A stretch of DNA of 17,994 nt from Thiotrichaceae bacterium. GTDB taxonomy: Bacteria; Pseudomonadota; Gammaproteobacteria; Thiotrichales; Thiotrichaceae. Below are positions 8,021-15,656 of the stretch, one piece after another (the stretch's first letter is position 1; the number at the start of each line of letters is the position of its first letter). The notes below the pieces were generated by a model. It was not told the origin of the DNA. It was given only the letters and a program-made list of their open reading frames with translations, and did no database searches. The translations under genes and the position numbers were made by a program. The DNA is taken from contig JALWYT010000198.1 in assembly GCA_026992705.1 (NCBI GenBank), forward strand, positions 1 through 17,994, given 5' to 3'.

Positions 8021-8341
8021 ATGTCTGATAAAACACAGCACAACGATAAATCTGGTGTTGCGGTAGAAGAGTCCCGTCCAGAGATTAAGGAACCATCACG
8101 TTATAAGGTTGTACTCCTTAATGATGATTTCACTCCAATGGAGTTCGTCGTTCAAATACTACAGATTTTCTTTAATATGGATACAGAAACAGCAACTCGT
8201 ATTATGCTAAGTGTTCATACAAAAGGTAAAGGCATCTGTGGTGTCTATACTAAAGATATTGCGGAAACAAAAGTTAATCAAGTTAATCAGTTTTCCCGCG
8301 ATAATGAACAACCCCTATTATGTACAATGGAAGAGGCGTAA
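8021..8341 (+). CDS. clpS: ATP-dependent Clp protease adaptor ClpS
   Basis: ClpS recognises N-degron substrates (proteins with bulky hydrophobic N-terminal residues) and hands them to ClpA-ClpP. The 106-residue protein has the same length as E. coli ClpS, and its pocket residues fall at identical numbers: Asn34, Asp35, Met40 (LLNDDFTPMEF) and His66 (LSVHTKGKG). The flexible N-terminal tail (residues 1-26), needed for delivery in E. coli, is hydrophilic here too. The start has AGGG six bases upstream. clpA follows after four bases, with its ribosome binding site inside the clpS end, so the two are one operon. Confidence 0.97.
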   Translation: MSDKTQHNDKSGVAVEESRPEIKEPSRYKVVLLNDDFTPMEFVVQILQIFFNMDTETATRIMLSVHTKGKGICGVYTKDIAETKVNQVNQFSRDNEQPLLCTMEEA

Positions 8342-8345
8342 AATA

Positions 8346-10637
8346 ATGCTAAGTGCTGAAGTTGAATATTCCATTAGCCAAATGTTTAAAGATGCGCGTG
8401 AGCGTCGTCATGAATTTGTTACAGTTGAACATCTTTTGCTAATTCTAACAGAAAACCCTAGTGCCGCTGATGCTATGCGTGGTAGCGGTGTTGATATTCC
8501 CCTGCTGCAATATGAATTAGAAGCTTTTATTGAAGAAAACACCCCAATATTGCCCGAAGGTGATAAACGAGAAATTCAACCCACACTCGGTTTTCAGCGA
8601 GTCATACAACGTGCTGTTTATAGTGCTCAGGCGGCAAGTCAAGGGGAAGTTAATGGTGATGCTGTTCTTGTTGCCATTTATGGTGAACAAGATTCACATG
8701 CAGTATACTTTCTAAACCGTCAAAGCGTTAAACGCCTTGATGTTGTCAATTATATTGCTCATGGTATCCGTAAAAATGTAAACGACTCTGACGACTTTTT
8801 AATTGATTTTGATGAAGAAAACGAAGATCAAGATCAAGCAGAAGACCAAGCAATAGATAGTAATGAATCTTCAAAAAAACCATTAGATCAATATGCCGTA
8901 AATCTCAATGAAGAAGCTGCTCTCGGTAATATTGACCCCTTAATTGGACGTGATTCAGAAATTGAGCGTACTGTGCAAGTACTTTGCCGTCGGCGTAAAA
9001 ATAATCCGTTATTAGTGGGTGAAGCCGGTGTTGGTAAAACTGCCATTGCAGAAGGGCTAGCCAAGCGAATTGTTGATGCTGAAGTCCCTGAAATATTAAT
9101 GGATGCCGTGATTTATTCGCTCGACCTCGGTGCATTATTAGCAGGTACAAAATATCGTGGTGATTTTGAAAAACGCCTAAAAGCCGTTATCAATCAAATT
9201 AAAACTGAACCACACGCTATTTTATTTATTGATGAAATTCATACCATTATTGGAGCAGGTGCAACCTCTGGCGGTACGATGGATGCCTCAAATCTTATCA
9301 AGCCCGTGCTTGCATCGGGGGCATTAAAGTGTATCGGCTCGACCACCTTCCAAGAATATAGCAGCACATTTGAGAAAGACCGAGCCTTAGCTCGTCGCTT
9401 CCAAAAAATTGATATTAATGAACCAACGGTTGAAGAAACCTTTAAGATTCTGCAAGGCTTAAAATCTCGCTTTGAAGAACATCATAGCGTCAAATACACT
9501 AAAACGGCCTTAAAATCAGCCGCAGAATTAGCCGCCCGCTATATCAATGATCGCTTTTTACCGGATAAAGCCATTGATGTCATCGACGAAGCAGGGGCAA
9601 ACCGCCGCTTACAACCTGCATCGAGCAGGAAAAAGACCATCAATGTCAAAGATATTGAGGTCATCGTCGCAAAAATTGCCCGCATTCCACCTAAAACCGT
9701 ATCAAATTCTGACGTTGAAATATTGCAGAAGCTTGATCGTAACCTCAAATTAGTGGTCTTCGGTCAAGACAAAGCCATTGATCAATTAAGCACAGCAATA
9801 AAAATGGCAAGATCAGGCTTACGTGATGATGATAAACCCATCGGCTCCTTCCTATTTGCAGGACCAACAGGCGTGGGTAAAACTGAAGTCTGCAAGCAAT
9901 TATCTAGCCATTTAGGTATTGAATTGCTCCGCTTTGATATGTCGGAATACATGGAACGCCACACCGTATCCCGCTTAATCGGTGCACCTCCTGGCTATAT
10001 TGGTTTCGACGAAGGCGGCTTATTGACCGATGCTGTGAATAAACATCCCCATGCAGTCTTATTGCTAGATGAAATCGAGAAAGCTCATCCTGATGTATTT
10101 AACTTGTTATTACAAGTTATGGATCACGGCACGCTAACGGACTCGAATGGTCGTAAGGTTGACTTCCGTAATGTGATTCTGGTTATGACCAGTAATGCAG
10201 GAGCAGAAGAACTTAGCCGTAACTCTATTGGCTTCAACAAGCAAGATCACTCAACGGATGGAATGGAAGCGGTTAAAAAGCTATTTACACCTGAATTCCG
10301 CAACCGACTTGATGCGATTATCCAGTTCAAAGCACTTGATACAAAAGTTATCACCTCTGTTGTTGATAAATTCTTAATTAAGCTAGAAGCCAAGCTAGAG
10401 GCTAAGAAAATCACACTAAATGTCGATAACAAAGCTCGCCTATGGCTCGCCGAAAAAGGACACGACCCACTGATGGGTGCAAGACCAATGCAACGTGTCA
10501 TTCAAGAACACATCAAAAAGCCATTGTCTAATGAAATCCTATTCGGCAAATTGACCAATGGCGGAACCGTCAAAATCACCGAAAAAGGTGGAAAGTTGGT
10601 ATTGAGTTATGAACAAAATGCAGCGATACCTGCATAA
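8346..10637 (+). CDS. clpA: ATP-dependent Clp protease ATP-binding subunit ClpA
   Basis: ClpA is the hexameric AAA+ unfoldase that feeds proteins to ClpP. The 763-residue protein (E. coli 758) has an N-domain at about 1-145 (MLSAEVEYSISQMFKDARERRHEF), an acidic linker at about 155-180 rich in Asp, Glu and Gln, then D1 with Walker A GEAGVGKT at 225-232 and Walker B ILFIDEIH at 292-299, and D2 with Walker A GPTGVGKT at 506-513 and Walker B VLLLDEIE at 571-578. The ClpP-binding loop reads IGF at 628-630, where E. coli ClpA has IGL. The start is ATG 8346 with GAGG nine bases upstream; longer open frame to 8211 lies inside clpS and is not conserved with the family. A terminator hairpin follows. 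clpP is not in this window. Confidence 0.97.
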   Translation: MLSAEVEYSISQMFKDARERRHEFVTVEHLLLILTENPSAADAMRGSGVDIPLLQYELEAFIEENTPILPEGDKREIQPTLGFQRVIQRAVYSAQAASQGEVNGDAVLVAIYGEQDSHAVYFLNRQSVKRLDVVNYIAHGIRKNVNDSDDFLIDFDEENEDQDQAEDQAIDSNESSKKPLDQYAVNLNEEAALGNIDPLIGRDSEIERTVQVLCRRRKNNPLLVGEAGVGKTAIAEGLAKRIVDAEVPEILMDAVIYSLDLGALLAGTKYRGDFEKRLKAVINQIKTEPHAILFIDEIHTIIGAGATSGGTMDASNLIKPVLASGALKCIGSTTFQEYSSTFEKDRALARRFQKIDINEPTVEETFKILQGLKSRFEEHHSVKYTKTALKSAAELAARYINDRFLPDKAIDVIDEAGANRRLQPASSRKKTINVKDIEVIVAKIARIPPKTVSNSDVEILQKLDRNLKLVVFGQDKAIDQLSTAIKMARSGLRDDDKPIGSFLFAGPTGVGKTEVCKQLSSHLGIELLRFDMSEYMERHTVSRLIGAPPGYIGFDEGGLLTDAVNKHPHAVLLLDEIEKAHPDVFNLLLQVMDHGTLTDSNGRKVDFRNVILVMTSNAGAEELSRNSIGFNKQDHSTDGMEAVKKLFTPEFRNRLDAIIQFKALDTKVITSVVDKFLIKLEAKLEAKKITLNVDNKARLWLAEKGHDPLMGARPMQRVIQEHIKKPLSNEILFGKLTNGGTVKITEKGGKLVLSYEQNAAIPA

Positions 10638-10644
10638 AAATTAC

Positions 10645-10670
10645 AGGCTTCAGTTTTTTTATTGAAGCCT
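10645..10670. terminator. Hairpin between convergent clpA and phoD-like genes
   Basis: AGGCTTCA (10645-10652) pairs perfectly with TGAAGCCT (10663-10670) across a 10-base loop that contains T7. With one bulged base the stem extends through AATTA/TAATT. On the minus strand a T5 run follows the stem after three bases, as expected for an intrinsic terminator of the phoD-like gene. On the plus strand the T run is only in the loop, so termination of clpA there is less certain. Confidence 0.6.
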
Positions 10671-10718
10671 TAATTAGCAATAAATACTAGTTTTATTTAC
10701 CAAGATACAGTCACGGAT

Positions 10719-12764
10719 TTAGGTATTGCTCAAACAATATAGGATATCATCTTGATTATCATCACCTGATAACAATATAAATTTGTTGACTTCACCATTT
10801 TTTAATATGACTAAGCCAATATTTGGACGACTGGTACGACTGATTTTATTTTGTTCGATATCTTTACCAATACATGCTTCTACATTAGCTATCCATCGCT
10901 CTGATTTAAATAGATACCAAAATATTCTTTTCCACCAGGGTAACGTTTCAGGGTTTAATAAACCTTGTATTTTAGTAAACATTTTAAGGCGTAAAAAATA
11001 TGAAAAAAAACGTGGAACTTTAGGTGTATTTCTGATGGCACTGCTAGTTAATTGTAAAAAGTTTAATTCATTATGATCAGCTTTATATTGCCCTTTATTG
11101 ACAAAGGAATAATGTACATCACCCGATAAAAAGATAACACGGGAGATCTTCATACTTCTGCTTAGTATGTTTAAGAAGTTAGAAAATCCTTGTTTATTTG
11201 CTATCCAACTTTCTAGATCCAGATTATCAGAAGTAAACTTTCCAGTTTGGTTACCAAAAAATAGTCCAATTTTATATGCCAATTTCTGGAAAAACTCGAT
11301 AGGCGAAAAACCAAAAACAGGTGTTGCAGAAAGAATCAAAGGAGTATTTGTTACTTTTTGTTTTTGGTTAACTGCTAACCAATCAGATCTGAGTTGATCC
11401 ATACCATAGCGATTAAGTAATTTAGGAGGAGCATTATAGCCACCAAAATCTCGCTGAGTTCGAGTATCTAAAGCAATAATTGGTGGAGAACAAGGGATAA
11501 CAAAGTTCCAATTATGCCATTTCCATAAATAAAAATCATAATATATAGCTTTGTCTTTATCTTCTAAATTAAACAAGTGATCTGTGATATTTTTTATAAA
11601 AACTTCATCAAATTTATCTGGATCATTTCCCCATGCTTGAAATGCCCAATAAGCTGCTAAAGCATTTGAGACAATGCGTGTACCGTTATTACTTCGTCTT
11701 ACATTGTCGTACCAAAGTCTTGATATATTCCAATCATCTGTGACATCATGATCATCAAAAATCATATAAGTTGAGATGTTAGCTAATAACATTCTAACTT
11801 TCGGTAGCGATGCATGAAAACCTTGTAAACTTTTTTCTACATTTTGATAATCTTTATTTATTTCCTCATCATAGCGTAATATTTTCTCAAGAAAATGACT
11901 TAACCTTGAAGAAATACGTTTACTCATTGATAAAACTTGTGGACAGTCATCTTCAGGATGTAAGTCGATATCTAATTCGAAACTACAGCAATTTCCAAAT
12001 ATATAAAGATACATCGAAGCATATTCAGCAAATGTCAATAAATGTGCATTTTTAGAGTTAGAACTAAAACCTGCTGCATCACGAATTTTATGGCAATCAT
12101 CTAATGATAGTCCTACACTAATACCAGCACTTAAACCATTCATTTCATCTGGTAAACTTTCAGATACTGGAAAAAGTAACGTGGCTTGCTTGCGTATTAA
12201 CTCCATGACAGGGTCAATCACATCATCTGCATAAATTTGATCACCACTTAAACAGAGTAATGCTGGACGTTTAGCTAGGTTATGGAAATGTTGCTGTAAG
12301 TTTTCCCCTAACAGTGTCAAAGAATCAATAAATTGTAATTCTCCCTTATCATTTTGTGAAAAGCCGTGTGGTTTACGACATGAGCCAAAACCAAAAGCAT
12401 TAAGTTGTGATGTAATAAAAAAGCTAGGGTTTTCCTCCCCCTTGTAACAAACATCGGATAAATCTAAATATATTGCGGGTATCGTCGCTTTATTAAGAAT
12501 TTTATAATAAATTAATTGATCAACAGGAAACTGCTTGATCGAATCTGGGTTAGGTTTAACTCTTAATAAAGTAATCCATAGTGCAGCTTTTTTACCTAAT
12601 TGAATACTAGGTGTGCTAATATGCTGACTAGGAATTCGTTCACCATTACAATAAAGTTCTAGCTCAAGGTCAGGCTTTTCACATGTTGCAACCCAAATAC
12701 AAATAGATTTTTTTTCAACCCGTCTAACAATAGGACCTGCTAGTAAATAAGGTAAGGTTTCCAT
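10719..12764 (-). CDS. PhoD-like metallophosphoesterase family protein without export signal
   Basis: The 681-residue protein carries the metal-binding motifs of the PhoD-like branch of calcineurin-type phosphoesterases: LSGDQIYADD at 172-181, IFDDHDVTDDW at 335-345 and FLSGDVHYSF around Asp549-His551. FGSCRKPHG before the first motif also fits the family. The N-terminal ~120 residues look like a beta-rich domain. Bacillus PhoD is a Tat-exported phosphodiesterase of about 580 residues; here no Tat or Sec signal is seen, so a cytoplasmic location is inferred and the substrate is unknown. I chose ATG at 12764 because AGGGA lies eight bases upstream; an ATG-less extension to 12818 is less likely. 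The gene is alone on its strand, convergent with clpA, and visibly richer in A+T than clpA, which may point to separate ancestry. Confidence 0.82.
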   Translation of the reverse strand: METLPYLLAGPIVRRVEKKSICIWVATCEKPDLELELYCNGERIPSQHISTPSIQLGKKAALWITLLRVKPNPDSIKQFPVDQLIYYKILNKATIPAIYLDLSDVCYKGEENPSFFITSQLNAFGFGSCRKPHGFSQNDKGELQFIDSLTLLGENLQQHFHNLAKRPALLCLSGDQIYADDVIDPVMELIRKQATLLFPVSESLPDEMNGLSAGISVGLSLDDCHKIRDAAGFSSNSKNAHLLTFAEYASMYLYIFGNCCSFELDIDLHPEDDCPQVLSMSKRISSRLSHFLEKILRYDEEINKDYQNVEKSLQGFHASLPKVRMLLANISTYMIFDDHDVTDDWNISRLWYDNVRRSNNGTRIVSNALAAYWAFQAWGNDPDKFDEVFIKNITDHLFNLEDKDKAIYYDFYLWKWHNWNFVIPCSPPIIALDTRTQRDFGGYNAPPKLLNRYGMDQLRSDWLAVNQKQKVTNTPLILSATPVFGFSPIEFFQKLAYKIGLFFGNQTGKFTSDNLDLESWIANKQGFSNFLNILSRSMKISRVIFLSGDVHYSFVNKGQYKADHNELNFLQLTSSAIRNTPKVPRFFSYFLRLKMFTKIQGLLNPETLPWWKRIFWYLFKSERWIANVEACIGKDIEQNKISRTSRPNIGLVILKNGEVNKFILLSGDDNQDDILYCLSNT

Positions 12765-13058
12765 ATTATTTTTCCCTTTAAAAGATATAACTAACCTGAA
12801 CGAGTAATTAGAAAGCAAATTATTGTTTTGATTTTCTCCTGATACTTATCCTTTAGAAATAAATCGAGTATTTTGCAAGTACTATCTGATACTAAAGAAT
12901 ATTATTAGATAATAAGGAAGTTGTAGATCAAGTTATAAGGTAATTTAAGTATACAAGACTTATTGCCTATGTAGTTGGAACCATCATTGATTATTGAAGG
13001 TTAAATGTTTGCCCTAGATTTCTAATTTTATAGGGATGTTCTATTATCAATAATTAAC

Positions 13059-13064
13059 TATACT
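13059..13064 (+). promoter_or_regulatory. -10 candidate for pgsA-perM-hda
   Basis: TATACT matches the -10 consensus at five of six positions. No good -35 box is seen upstream. A start seven bases downstream (about 13071) would fall exactly at the first base of the inverted repeat, giving a transcript that begins with a hairpin. Weak evidence. Confidence 0.3.
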
Positions 13065-13069
13065 TAAGT

Positions 13070-13135
13070 AATCTCTGATCAAATTATGAGCGGTTTTATT
13101 TATCGAGAAACGTTGCTTAACTCAAATCAGAGATT
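13070..13135. repeat. Long inverted repeat in the pgsA leader
   Basis: AATCTCTGAT (13070-13079) pairs perfectly with ATCAGAGATT (13126-13135). Going outward, TTAAGT and TCTTAG extend the match to 14 of 16 positions. Inside, AGC (13089-13091) can pair with GCT (13115-13117), and GTTT with AAAC, with internal loops between. The whole would fold into one long imperfect hairpin ending about 40 bases before the pgsA start. No T tract follows. Confidence 0.5.
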
Positions 13136-13176
13136 TCTTAGCTTACTTATTACTTCAATTGCACTTGGATGACTCA

Positions 13177-13731
13177 ATGCATAATATCCCAAATATAATC
13201 AGTATTATACGTATTATCATGGTATTTCCTATTGCCATGTTTATCTGGCAAGAAAACTATAATAGTGCATTTATGTTAATGATTATTGCTGGTCTATCTG
13301 ATGGTTTAGATGGCTTTTTAGCTCGTACTTTCCAGTGGCAATCTAAGTTAGGTGCAATACTCGATCCTATAGCAGATAAGTTATTATTGATCAGTATTTT
13401 TATAGTTTGCGGTCTAAAAAATTTTCTTCCTTGGTGGTTAATATTAATGATTATTGGGCGTGATCTGGTTATCATTACTGGTGCTTTTGCTTATCGTCAT
13501 GTAACCCATGATAATAAAATAAGACCACTACTTATCAGTAAAATTAATACCGCTTTACAAATACTTTTAGTCATTATTACGCTTTATCAAGCAACCGTTC
13601 ATAAACTGGCTGACTATGTTATATCATCATTAATATGGGTTGTGGCAATTAGTACATTTATTAGTGGAATGGCATACGTTATTCTATGGACACGCTATAC
13701 ACTCAATACAACGCCTAAGTGTAATAAGTAA
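13177..13731 (+). CDS. pgsA: CDP-diacylglycerol-glycerol-3-phosphate 3-phosphatidyltransferase (PgsA or close paralog)
   Basis: The integral membrane enzyme makes phosphatidylglycerol phosphate from CDP-diacylglycerol and glycerol-3-phosphate. The CDP-alcohol phosphotransferase motif is complete: Asp42, Asp45-Gly46, Ala49-Arg50, Gly59, Asp63 and Asp67 (DGLDGFLAR ... GAILDPIAD). About five or six hydrophobic segments follow the family layout. With the start at ATG 13177 the protein has 184 residues (E. coli PgsA 182) and begins MHNIPNIIS, like MQFNIPTLLT in E. coli; GGA lies eight bases upstream. An upstream TTG at 13159 would add six residues without merit. perM follows after 32 bases. Some bacteria have a second paralog beside perM and hda, so the exact substrate is not certain. 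Confidence 0.85.
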   Translation: MHNIPNIISIIRIIMVFPIAMFIWQENYNSAFMLMIIAGLSDGLDGFLARTFQWQSKLGAILDPIADKLLLISIFIVCGLKNFLPWWLILMIIGRDLVIITGAFAYRHVTHDNKIRPLLISKINTALQILLVIITLYQATVHKLADYVISSLIWVVAISTFISGMAYVILWTRYTLNTTPKCNK

Positions 13732-13763
13732 TCGACTATCAAAAAATAAATAATAGGTAGATT

Positions 13764-14822
13764 ATGACAACAAATACCCAATGGCTCTGGCTAGCTATTG
13801 CCACGGTAATATTTTTTTTACTTTATCTACTCTCTCCAATTCTTACACCCTTTATTTTAGGAGCTTTGCTTGCCTATTTAGGTGATCCTTTAGTAGATAA
13901 ACTAGAAGCTAGAAAAATTTCTCGCACACTGTCTGTTGTTATTGTTTTTATTACAATTATTATCATTATTTTAGCAATCTTCTTACTTGTTATTCCATTA
14001 TTTGAAGCCCAACTTACTAGATTACTGGCGAAATTACCAAGTGCGATTGATTGGATAATGACAATTATAAAACCTCAATTACAAAATACCTTTGGTATTG
14101 ATACCAATACATTAGGTATCGACCAGATTAAGAATACATTAACTGAACATTTCGTACAAACTAGCGGGTTAATTAAAAATTTAGTTAAAACACTTAGTCA
14201 CTCGAGTATGATTTTATTTAATTGGTTAACTATTATTATTTTAACACCTGTAATTACTTTCTACTTATTACGAGACTGGGACATTTTAGTTGCTTATATT
14301 CAAGACCTACTTCCCCGCGATATTGAACCACAAATATCAAAACTTGCAAAAGAATCTGACGAAGTTTTAGGAGCATTTTTACGTGGTCAACTTTCCGTTA
14401 TGTTCGCACTTGGAACAATATATTCCATTGGGTTAGGTATTATTGGTATTGAGTTTGCTTTATTGATTGGCATGTTAGCTGGTATTGTTAGCTTTGTACC
14501 CTATTTGGGGTTAATTATTGGCATTATTGTTGCTGGAACCGCTGTAATAGTACAAACATATGATATTGTTAATTTACTCTATGTCTTTCTTGTTTTTGCG
14601 ATTGCTCAAGCAATTGAAGCGGTTGTATTAACACCTTTATTTGTTGGTGAACGCATTGGCTTACACCCTGTGACTGTTATTTTTGCTGTATTAGCGGGTG
14701 GACAATTATTTGGTTTTTTTGGTGTATTACTTGCCCTCCCTGTTGCTGCAATATTAGCCGTACTTATGCGACACTTACACAATAAATACAAAGAAAGTTC
14801 TATTTATGCAGATGAAACATAA
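13764..14822 (+). CDS. perM: AI-2E/PerM family transporter-like membrane protein
   Basis: The 352-residue protein belongs to the AI-2E transporter/PerM family (DUF20): an N-terminal pair of hydrophobic segments (about 8-40 and 56-82), a soluble central portion with amphipathic helices (about 85-150), then several membrane segments rich in Ile, Leu and Gly to about 335, ending in a short charged tail. The segments FLRGQLSVM, FVPYLG and GERIGLHPV are typical of the family. Members include TqsA, linked to autoinducer-2 export, and Na+/H+ antiporter-like proteins; the function of this copy cannot be told. AGGTAG lies upstream of the ATG. Its last 17 bases overlap the start of hda, an arrangement that joins the two genes in one transcript. 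Confidence 0.85.
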   Translation: MTTNTQWLWLAIATVIFFLLYLLSPILTPFILGALLAYLGDPLVDKLEARKISRTLSVVIVFITIIIIILAIFLLVIPLFEAQLTRLLAKLPSAIDWIMTIIKPQLQNTFGIDTNTLGIDQIKNTLTEHFVQTSGLIKNLVKTLSHSSMILFNWLTIIILTPVITFYLLRDWDILVAYIQDLLPRDIEPQISKLAKESDEVLGAFLRGQLSVMFALGTIYSIGLGIIGIEFALLIGMLAGIVSFVPYLGLIIGIIVAGTAVIVQTYDIVNLLYVFLVFAIAQAIEAVVLTPLFVGERIGLHPVTVIFAVLAGGQLFGFFGVLLALPVAAILAVLMRHLHNKYKESSIYADET

Positions 14823-15531
14823 GATATCAGCGCCTATGCAACAACTAACACTTGATATTTCACTACGCGATGGCTTTCGCTTTGAATCCTTCTATATTCA
14901 CAAAGACAATGTTGACGTTGTTGATTTATTAAAACTTATCGCGGTACAAAAAGAACAAGGACAATTCTTTTTTTGGGGAGCTGAACAATCGGGTAAATCA
15001 CACCTATTACAAGCGTGCTGTCAGCAAGCTTCACGTGTAGGACTTATCGTAAGTTATCTACCACTAAAACTATTGTCTATGTATAGCATCTCTTGCTTAC
15101 AAGGTTTGCAACGATCATCTATTATCGTGATTGATGATATCGAAGTAGTACTCGGTATGCCTATCTGGGAAGAAGCATTATTTTATTTAATCAATGAAAC
15201 ACGTCTAAACCAACAAACTCTATTAATTAGTGCAAACAATGGTCCTCGATACTTAAATTGCCAACTCCCCGATCTTGCATCACGTCTTCTCTGGGGTGGA
15301 ATTTATCAAATTCATGCGTTATCAGATAAAGATAAGTTTCTTGCCCTACAAGCTCGAGCTAGGCAGCGTGGCTTTGAGATCCCCGATAATGTTATCGACT
15401 ATTTATACAAACGTTATCCAAGAAAATTAACAACACTAATAAAGATACTCGATAATATTGATGAACAAAGCCTAATAACAGGACGAAAAATTACCTTACC
15501 TTTTATTAAAGAAGCTTTAAAAAACTCATAG
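14806..15531 (+). CDS. hda: DnaA regulatory inactivator Hda
   Basis: Hda binds the DNA-loaded sliding clamp and stimulates ATP hydrolysis by DnaA, which prevents re-initiation of replication. The 241-residue AAA+ protein (E. coli 233) lacks the DNA-binding domain of DnaA. Walker A GAEQSGKS is at 58-65, Walker B IIVIDD ends at Asp110-Asp111, sensor 1 is in LLISANN at 139-145, and the arginine finger is Arg160 in LPDLASRLLWGG (E. coli Arg153). The N-terminal clamp-binding motif reads QLTLDI at 13-18, a degenerate form of QL.LPL. The ATG at 14806 lies inside perM with a weak AAGAAAG site; starts at 14812 or 14836 are possible, and the last would keep the motif right at the N-terminus. Confidence 0.93.
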   Translation: MQMKHKISAPMQQLTLDISLRDGFRFESFYIHKDNVDVVDLLKLIAVQKEQGQFFFWGAEQSGKSHLLQACCQQASRVGLIVSYLPLKLLSMYSISCLQGLQRSSIIVIDDIEVVLGMPIWEEALFYLINETRLNQQTLLISANNGPRYLNCQLPDLASRLLWGGIYQIHALSDKDKFLALQARARQRGFEIPDNVIDYLYKRYPRKLTTLIKILDNIDEQSLITGRKITLPFIKEALKNS

Positions 15532-15580
15532 GTTCAAATGAAACATTCATCTTACTGCATCCAGATTTAGTAACAATTTA

Positions 15581-15601
15581 TCAAAGTTAATATTACTTTG
15601 A
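15581..15601. promoter_or_regulatory. Perfect palindrome upstream of the acyltransferase gene
   Basis: TCAAAGT (15581-15587) and ACTTTGA (15595-15601) form a perfect 7-bp inverted repeat around an AT-only 7-base centre. It lies in the 125-base gap between hda and the acyltransferase gene, is not followed by a T tract, and overlaps a weak -35-like TTAATA (15587-15592) for a poor -10 at 15610-15615. It is more like an operator than a terminator, but this is inference. Confidence 0.35.
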
Positions 15602-15656
15602 GTAAGTAGTAATACATGAATATCCAATAATAAACAATGATGAAGTATAACGGCGT

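Larger units (their letters stand above)
12765..13176. other. Divergent intergenic region between the phoD-like gene and pgsA
   Basis: These 412 bases must hold the promoters of both flanking genes. No gene is apparent. The ribosome binding site of the phoD-like gene is at 12773-12777 (minus strand). On the right there is a -10 candidate (13059-13064) and a long inverted repeat (13070-13135), listed separately. A short CCCTA/TAGGG inverted pair lies at about 13013-13035. Confidence 0.5.

Noticed and set aside
8211..8345. N-terminal extension of ClpA into clpS
   Set aside because: The extension is the clpS sequence read in another frame; ATG 8346 has a good ribosome binding site and gives the family N-terminus.
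10783..12055. Plus-strand open frames opposite the PhoD-like gene
   Set aside because: Short, without ribosome binding sites, and antisense to a protein with intact conserved motifs.
12765..12818. 18-residue N-terminal extension of the PhoD-like protein
   Set aside because: The internal ATG at 12764 has AGGGA at proper distance and the extension contains that site; the extension does not form a convincing signal peptide.
13159..13176. TTG start for pgsA six codons upstream
   Set aside because: ATG 13177 gives the usual family N-terminus and length.
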